Positions 58,625 to 64,000 of a stretch of 64,000 nt of DNA are shown in pieces. The DNA is from Fischerella sp. CENA71. GTDB lineage: Bacteria > Cyanobacteriota > Cyanobacteriia > Cyanobacteriales > Nostocaceae. The notes under the pieces are model-generated. The model had not been told where the DNA came from. It ran no database searches and was given only the letters and a program-made list of their open reading frames with translations. Location of the stretch: NCBI GenBank assembly GCA_024239075.1, contig JANBVI010000009.1:1-64000 (forward strand). The letters are read 5' to 3'. Position numbers and translations under genes: made by a program. Each line of letters begins with the position of its first letter. The stretch's first letter is position 1.

Positions 58625-60460
58625 ATGGGTAAAACCTACTATGTTTCTGCTGAGACAGGTAATGATAGTAACGATGGCTTAAGTGAAAAAGCCGCGTTTA
58701 AAAGCCTACAAGCAGGAGCAGATCGGCTAAAAGCAGGCGATACACTCTACATCATGAATGGGACTTACACCCAGAGTGATCCCAAAAAAGACCTCATGGT
58801 GATTGAGAATAAGAATGGTTCACAGGACAATTGGATAACCATCAAAGCCTATCCAGGACACACACCTAAGTTAAAAGTTAAGGGAAGCGATGGGATTAAT
58901 GTTGCTGGTTCATCCTACATCCGCATTCAAGGACTTGACTTGGAAGGTAGCAAGGATGAAGTGACATTAGACTATGCCAAGCAAGAGCAATACAACCCTA
59001 ACAACCCCATCACTAATAGCTCTGGAATTTATATTAGCCCATCATACAGTGGTTTTGAGCAAGAAAAGGGTTATTCTCACCATATTGTCATCAGCGAAAA
59101 CAAAGTCCGTAACTTCACAGCAACAGGTATTGGAGCTGAAAAGGCAGACTACGTTACAATCGAGAAAAACATTGTCTCTGGGAACTCTTGGTATTCACCT
59201 CTAGGAACTAGTGGAATAGGTGTTATTTACAACCGCAACACAGACAATAACACCAATGACTACAAGTTCATCATTAAAGACAATGTCGTTTATGATAACC
59301 AAAATCTGATCCCGTGGATGGTGACGGGCAAAATTGCTGAAGGCAATGGTATCATCCTCGATAGCACAGATGGTAAAAATTCACATGATAAATATATCAC
59401 TGAAGTCTATACAGGAAAGACATTAGTTGCAGACAACATTGTTTATAACAATGGCTCCTCTGGGATCTCAGCCTACCGCTATTCCAATGTAGATATCGTC
59501 AACAACACCACTTACGAAAACGCCCGCAACACAGATCCAGGTGGTGAGATTGCAGTGGGTAAGGCAAATAACGTACGTGTTTATAACAATATCATGTACG
59601 CAAGACCTGATCGCCGTGCCAATAGCCTCTTTGAATCTGAAAACGTTGTTTTTGATCACAACGTAGTTTACAACTACGACGATTATTATGAATTTAAGGC
59701 ATCAGATGATCCAAATGCTGGGGAATTGCAAAATCTCTTGGGTTATGATCCACAGTTTGTAAACCCTTCCCAAGGTGATTTTACACTCAAATCTACAAGT
59801 CCAGCGATTGATGTTGGTTCTAGCATCTTTAATGGCGTCAGCACTTTAAAAACAGATCAACGCGGTAATAACCGTCCACAAGATGGCGATGGTAACGGTA
59901 GTGCGATCGCTGACATTGGTGCTTTGGAAGTGGGGACAAATTCAGCTTCTGTTCAAAGTAGCGATCAAACCCTCCCTCAAGGATCAGATAATCAGGTTTC
60001 TGGCGATTTGGAAAACGACATTCTCACAGGTGAACCTAGTGGAGATGGCTCTATCTATATCGGAAATAATCAACAACAAGGATTTTCTCAATCACAGGAT
60101 GGAGTCGATCCCATCACCAACTCTAATCCAAATCAAGGCGATCGCATCTGGTTAAACAATGATGGTACATTATCCACATCCACAAACGAGGGAAACCAAA
60201 CAATATACATCTACGATGCAGGTTTGGTGAAAGGGAACAATCTGTCTGCTGCGATTCAATCAGCTTATAAGGATAAAGACCCACAAACCCAAGGTGATCA
60301 GCTATTAAATAGCAACGAGGGTGTATTATTTGAATGGCAAGGTAGTACCTACTTGGCAATCAATGACCAGAATCAACCCTTTGATAGTAATAGTGATTTT
60401 CTGATCAATATGAATAGTATCCACATTCCAGGAAAGGATACAGTCACAGGTGTGGTGTAG
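58625..60460 (+). CDS. Beta-helix surface protein with bluetail-type C-terminus
   Basis: The 611-residue protein has AGGAG nine bases before the ATG and no signal peptide. Residues 1-440 form a right-handed parallel beta-helix of the pectate-lyase-like/DUF1565 kind (YYVSAETGNDSNDGLSEKAAFKSL, ADNIVYNNGSSGISAYR), ending in the SPAIDVGSS choice-of-anchor Q motif. The C-terminal 90 residues (VLFEWQGSTYLAINDQNQPF...) resemble the bluetail domain of cyanobacterial surface proteins. Leaderless export by a type I system is likely. A lyase activity on the neighbouring exopolysaccharide is possible. Confidence 0.85.
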   Translation: MGKTYYVSAETGNDSNDGLSEKAAFKSLQAGADRLKAGDTLYIMNGTYTQSDPKKDLMVIENKNGSQDNWITIKAYPGHTPKLKVKGSDGINVAGSSYIRIQGLDLEGSKDEVTLDYAKQEQYNPNNPITNSSGIYISPSYSGFEQEKGYSHHIVISENKVRNFTATGIGAEKADYVTIEKNIVSGNSWYSPLGTSGIGVIYNRNTDNNTNDYKFIIKDNVVYDNQNLIPWMVTGKIAEGNGIILDSTDGKNSHDKYITEVYTGKTLVADNIVYNNGSSGISAYRYSNVDIVNNTTYENARNTDPGGEIAVGKANNVRVYNNIMYARPDRRANSLFESENVVFDHNVVYNYDDYYEFKASDDPNAGELQNLLGYDPQFVNPSQGDFTLKSTSPAIDVGSSIFNGVSTLKTDQRGNNRPQDGDGNGSAIADIGALEVGTNSASVQSSDQTLPQGSDNQVSGDLENDILTGEPSGDGSIYIGNNQQQGFSQSQDGVDPITNSNPNQGDRIWLNNDGTLSTSTNEGNQTIYIYDAGLVKGNNLSAAIQSAYKDKDPQTQGDQLLNSNEGVLFEWQGSTYLAINDQNQPFDSNSDFLINMNSIHIPGKDTVTGVV

Positions 60461-60516
60461 GTGAGAAATTAGAGTTATTGCCAAAATAGGTTTTGCAATA
60501 GGGTAAGGGAAGGAGT

Positions 60517-60541
60517 AAAGGAAAATTCCATCCTTTCCTTT
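60517..60541. terminator. Probable terminator between convergent beta-helix gene and aspS
   Basis: AAAGGAAA (60517-60524) pairs with TTTCCTTT (60534-60541) over a 9-nt loop, inside a larger imperfect GGGTAAGGG/CCCTATCCC fold. Both neighbours end here. Confidence 0.45.
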
Positions 60542-60562
60542 CACCCTATCCCTGAATACACT

Positions 60563-62350
60563 TCAAGATTTTGGCTTATAAGTCGAAGTCACATGTAACT
60601 CTTTGAGTTGCTTGACATCTACACCCGAAGGTGCATCTGTTAGTAAGCAACGTGCTTGCTGTGTCTTCGGAAAGGCCATCACATCTCGAATAGATTCTTC
60701 TGCTGCTAACAACATCACTAATCGATCTAAGCCGTAGGCAATACCGCCATGAGGTGGAGTACCATACTCAAATGCTTCTAATAGAAAACCAAACTTATTT
60801 TGTGCTTCTTCATGAGAAAGTCCGATCGCATCAAAGACTTGCTGTTGAATTTCTCGTTGGTAAATCCGCAAACTACCACCACCAATTTCAAAGCCGTTGA
60901 ATACTAAATCATAAGCTTGGGCGCGCGCTGTTTTCAAATCGCCTAAGTCATCAGGGTGGGGTGCAGTGAATGGGTGGTGGAGTGCTTCGAGGCGTTTTTC
61001 GTCTGCATTCCACTCAAACATCGGGAATTCTGTAATCCAGAGTAAGTTGATTTTCTCAGGATCAATTAGTCCAAATTCCCTAGCAATTACTTGTCGTAAT
61101 CTATCCAAGGTTTTATTAACAGTAGCACTATCCCCAGCACCAAACAATAATAAATGACCAGGTTTTGCATCTGTGCGACGCAATATTTCCTGTTTTTGCT
61201 CCTCTGTGAGGTTATCTTTAATCGCCCCAATAGTATCAATTTCTCCGTTATCTCGGACACGGATGTAAGCTAAACCTTTAGCACCAGCTTCATTCGCTTC
61301 TTTGAATAAATCGCCACCTGGTTTAATCCGGACATTAGAAATGGTATCGTTACCGTTAGGAATGGGTAAGATTTTGACAATACCACCACTGGCGATCGCA
61401 TCCCGAAAAACTTTGAAACCGCAATCTTTAATTACATCAGAGACATTGACTAATTCTAATGCATAACGGGTGTCAGGCTTATCACTACCGTAGCGTTCCA
61501 TCGCCTCAGCGTAAGTAAGACGGGGAAAAGGAAGCTGTAACTCAATACCTTTAACTGTCTTGAAGATATAACCAACTAACTTTTCGTTGAGTGCGATAAT
61601 TTCTTCTTGAGACATGAAACTCATTTCCATGTCCAATTGCGTGAATTCTGGTTGTCTATCAGCACGCAAATCTTCATCACGGAAGCAACGAGCAATTTGA
61701 TAGTATCTGTCAAAGCCGGATACCATCAATAACTGTTTAAATAATTGGGGAGATTGGGGTAAAGCAAACCACTCACCAGGGTTGACACGACTGGGAACTA
61801 AATAATCCCGCGCCCCTTCTGGGGTGGAACGGGTAAGTATGGGGGTTTCAACTTCGACAAAACCTTCTATATCTTCCAAATAGCGACGCATTGCTTTCAC
61901 AACTTGATAGCGCAATTGCAGATTACGCGTCATTTGGGGGCGTCGCAAATCTAAGTAACGATACTTCAACCGCAAATCTTCTCGTATTGTATCTGTCTCG
62001 CTACTAGAAACCTGAAAGGGTAATTGCTTACGAACGGCGTTGAGTAATTCTATGTTCTCTGCGTAAATTTCAATTTCACCTGTAGGTATGCGGTTATTAA
62101 GAGACTCGTCTGGACGTTGTGACACCCTACCTGTGACTTTAATAACATACTCATTGCGTAAAGCATTCGCCTGTTCATAGGAATCTGGGGTACGTTGGGG
62201 ATCACTGACAATTTGCACAATCCCAGAGCGATCGCGTAAATCTAAAAATATCACGCCCCCATGATCGCGGCGACGGTCTACCCATCCGTACAAGGTGACA
62301 ATTTCTCCAATATGTTGTGTTCGGAGTTCGCCGCAATAGTAAGTTCGCAT
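60563..62350 (-). CDS. aspS: Aspartate-tRNA ligase
   Basis: This class II synthetase charges tRNA-Asp. The 595-residue bacterial-type enzyme has the N-terminal anticodon-binding OB fold ([26 protein letters not shown]), motif 2 [23 protein letters not shown], the GAD insertion (about 290-410), and motif 3 [14 protein letters not shown] near the C-terminus. The length is normal. The ATG at 62350 follows a 197-bp gap. It may be the non-discriminating type, since cyanobacteria often make Asn-tRNA through GatCAB. Confidence 0.97.
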   Translation of the reverse strand: MRTYYCGELRTQHIGEIVTLYGWVDRRRDHGGVIFLDLRDRSGIVQIVSDPQRTPDSYEQANALRNEYVIKVTGRVSQRPDESLNNRIPTGEIEIYAENIELLNAVRKQLPFQVSSSETDTIREDLRLKYRYLDLRRPQMTRNLQLRYQVVKAMRRYLEDIEGFVEVETPILTRSTPEGARDYLVPSRVNPGEWFALPQSPQLFKQLLMVSGFDRYYQIARCFRDEDLRADRQPEFTQLDMEMSFMSQEEIIALNEKLVGYIFKTVKGIELQLPFPRLTYAEAMERYGSDKPDTRYALELVNVSDVIKDCGFKVFRDAIASGGIVKILPIPNGNDTISNVRIKPGGDLFKEANEAGAKGLAYIRVRDNGEIDTIGAIKDNLTEEQKQEILRRTDAKPGHLLLFGAGDSATVNKTLDRLRQVIAREFGLIDPEKINLLWITEFPMFEWNADEKRLEALHHPFTAPHPDDLGDLKTARAQAYDLVFNGFEIGGGSLRIYQREIQQQVFDAIGLSHEEAQNKFGFLLEAFEYGTPPHGGIAYGLDRLVMLLAAEESIRDVMAFPKTQQARCLLTDAPSGVDVKQLKELHVTSTYKPKS

Positions 62351-62470
62351 AGTTGTTAGTTCTGAGTTACCAAGCTAGACAAATAAGTAAAAGTCAAACC
62401 TTCTAATTATCTAGCATCATTTGCGATTGTTGTGATTCCGGTTAAAAAAAGATGAAATTATTTAGCAAAA

Positions 62471-62500
62471 TTAGGGGCAGGTTTTCCAACCCGTCCCTAA
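62471..62500 (-). terminator. Terminator of the htpX-linked small gene
   Basis: TTAGGG (62471-62476) pairs with CCCTAA (62495-62500), extended by GCAGGTT with AACCCGT (one mismatch, one wobble). On the minus strand a TTTT run follows. It lies 48 bp past the stop of the 62548 gene. Confidence 0.65.
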
Positions 62501-62547
62501 AGAGTAACAAATGCTTGGTAATATTGAGCAACTAAACAAGCTAAAAT

Positions 62548-62946
62548 TTAAGAACGTGGAGCATTAAAAGCATCCCACGCGGCTTTAGCAGCGTCTTGAC
62601 AGCGAGAGCCGAAATCTTCTACTTGTTTGAGGATTAAATGCCAGTTTTTCTCTGCTTCTTGCTGTAATACTAGCCAAGAATGTTCAATGCGATCGCGCTC
62701 AATCAGTTTATCACCCTCAATTGCTTGGCGTGCCTGACGTACCGCATTGAGATAAGTTTCGCGGGTGAGAGTTCCTGCGGATTCAGCCTCAGATTGGGCG
62801 CGTCTTTTGATGGCTTCAATTAATGCTTTAGTTTCACCTTTAACTTCGTCAGTCTCACCAGCCATTTCCGTTTCTACGATTTCTTCGGTTTGAGAACTGA
62901 CTTGTACAACAACCAAGTTTTCTTTATTGTCAGGATTGTAAGTCAT
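62548..62946 (-). CDS. Conserved hypothetical helical protein downstream of htpX
   Basis: From ATG 62946, with AAGGAG before it, the protein is 132 residues. It is acidic, almost all helical, with TKALIEAIKRRAQSEAESAG, YLNAVRQARQAIE and a coiled-coil-like C-terminus ending in CQDAAKAAWDAFNAP. I recognise the pattern from cyanobacterial hypothetical proteins but not its function. It follows htpX by 66 bp on the same strand. The longer frame to 63000 is less likely. Confidence 0.8.
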   Translation of the reverse strand: MTYNPDNKENLVVVQVSSQTEEIVETEMAGETDEVKGETKALIEAIKRRAQSEAESAGTLTRETYLNAVRQARQAIEGDKLIERDRIEHSWLVLQQEAEKNWHLILKQVEDFGSRCQDAAKAAWDAFNAPRS

Positions 62947-63012
62947 TGGCGTTTCTCCTTTATGTAATAGCTTTAAAAGAGTGAAGAAGTCGGATGACAA
63001 TTGACTATTTGA

Positions 63013-63888
63013 CTAAAAGACTCTTTGTGCTAAATTTTGTTCTTGTTCCAATTTCAGCAATGCTTGCACTCGTGCTTCTGTAGATGGGTGACTAGAGAAC
63101 AGATTACTCATAAACTGTCCTGAGAAGGCATTTGTAATTAATAACGGCTCAAAAGCAGGGTTAGCATTGAGAGGTATTTGTCGCGCTGTCGCATCTAAAC
63201 GTTGTAGCGCCCTGGCTAAAGCACGGGGATTGCCTGTAATTCTAGCGGAACCTGCATCTGCTGCAAACTCTCGTGTGCGAGAGATAGCTAACTGGATAAT
63301 TGTTGCTGCTATTGGGGCAAGTATTACTGTTAATAATAACCCCAGAGGATTAGGCCCATTGCGATCGTCCCGTGAATAGGGTGAAAACCAAAGCCCGTAA
63401 CTCAGCATTTGAGCTAAGAAAGAAATTGCCCCTGCGATCGTTGCAGCAACAGCTTGGGTGAGGGTGTCGCGATTAGCAACGTGAGTAAGTTCGTGGGCAA
63501 TCACACCCTCAAGTTCATCTTCTGGTAATATCTGCAAAATACCTTCAGTGACGGCGACAGCAGAGTGTTGCGGATCGCGCCCTGTTGCAAAGGCGTTGGC
63601 ATTTTGGGAAGGAACAATATATATACTGGGCATTGGTAGATTCGCCTGTTGGGACAATCTTTCTACCATTGCATATAGCCCTGGTGCTGCTTGGGGTGAT
63701 ACAGGTTGAGCGCGATAAGCAGCCAGCGCAATTTTATCAGATTGATACCATGACAATAAATTGGTAACTGCTGCTAGAACAATACCGACAACTACGCCTG
63801 TGCTACCACCAATTATCCAATAACTAATTGTAATTAAAAGCCCGCTTAATAAAGCCAGTAAGGCGACTGTCTTTACCTGATTAATCAT
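63013..63888 (-). CDS. htpX: Membrane zinc metalloprotease HtpX (M48)
   Basis: HtpX degrades misfolded membrane proteins under stress. The 291-residue protein has two N-terminal membrane spans (about 7-45), the zinc motif HELTHVANRD near residue 136, two further hydrophobic segments (about 145-205), and the third zinc ligand region SRTREFAADAGSARITG. The C-terminal SSHPSTEARVQALLKLE is typical. The length matches the family. It is the first gene of a likely two-gene unit with the 62548 gene. Confidence 0.94.
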   Translation of the reverse strand: MINQVKTVALLALLSGLLITISYWIIGGSTGVVVGIVLAAVTNLLSWYQSDKIALAAYRAQPVSPQAAPGLYAMVERLSQQANLPMPSIYIVPSQNANAFATGRDPQHSAVAVTEGILQILPEDELEGVIAHELTHVANRDTLTQAVAATIAGAISFLAQMLSYGLWFSPYSRDDRNGPNPLGLLLTVILAPIAATIIQLAISRTREFAADAGSARITGNPRALARALQRLDATARQIPLNANPAFEPLLITNAFSGQFMSNLFSSHPSTEARVQALLKLEQEQNLAQRVF

Positions 63889-64000
63889 AGTTATTTACCT
63901 TTGGCTAAAACTACTAAAACATTAGCTTGAGCCGCAATTTGATCTTATCGACCTCTACACAGATTTTTCAGGTAGAAATAGCGCCCCTGTTGTGTACGGT

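Overview
The window comes from a heterocyst-forming filamentous cyanobacterium. The main evidence is a full-length hetR (27047-27946), the master regulator of heterocyst differentiation, with Cys48, Ser152 and Ser179 in place. GCGATCGC (HIP1) octamers, heptanucleotide STRR-type tandem repeats, a DnaK with a long low-complexity tail, sucrose synthase and bluetail-type surface proteins all fit Nostocales. I cannot fix the genus. There are no rRNA or tRNA genes, CRISPR arrays or intact transposases.

Layout. 1-12.3 kb: a terminator, a GxxExxY gene broken by one stop codon, a DUF3096 membrane protein, clpC, rimI, lysA, the cdaA-uppS pair, then a reverse-strand chaperone cluster (dnaK, dnaJ, a J-domain membrane protein, DUF3143). 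12.3-26 kb: M28 peptidase, bestrophin-like channel, DUF2891, a Ser/Thr kinase with a PsbP-like outer domain facing a trypsin-like protease, a ClC transporter with CBS and USP domains, a zinc alcohol dehydrogenase, a Pit phosphate transporter, and a DMT transporter with an unusual coiled-coil/87-bp-repeat N-terminus. 26-35.4 kb: hetR behind a 1-kb leader, a Cys-rich exported protein, a MITE-like element, a structured leader and rpsD, moaA, serC, a DNA-binding-like unknown, DUF2237, a TPR protein. 35.6-41.1 kb: a GH65 phosphorylase/beta-phosphoglucomutase fusion next to sucrose synthase. 41.7-56 kb: a Wzx/Wzy exopolysaccharide locus on the minus strand (Wzc-like kinase, flippase, polymerase, five glycosyltransferases, GH10 xylanase, priming sugar transferase). 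56.6-64 kb: a 2-kb gene desert with several inverted and direct repeats, a beta-helix surface protein, aspS, a small conserved gene and htpX.

How the genes fit together. Three themes stand out: protein quality control (ClpC, the DnaK/DnaJ cluster, HtpX), sugar handling (sucrose cleavage, disaccharide phosphorolysis and glucose-1-P isomerisation, which may feed nucleotide sugars), and exopolysaccharide building and trimming (the Wzx/Wzy locus with a xylanase and a beta-helix protein). Sucrose metabolism and cell-surface polysaccharide both matter to heterocysts, but a link to hetR here is only inferred.

The most unusual sequence-level feature is low-complexity repeat DNA lying in frame inside conserved genes at loops or domain junctions (lysA, pit, the ClC gene, the GH65-PGM fusion). 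Other points are a ClC protein with Gln at the gating-glutamate position, a MITE-like element with 18-bp ends and a 10-bp direct duplication, and hairpin-rich non-coding stretches before rpsD and in the 56.6-58.6 kb desert.
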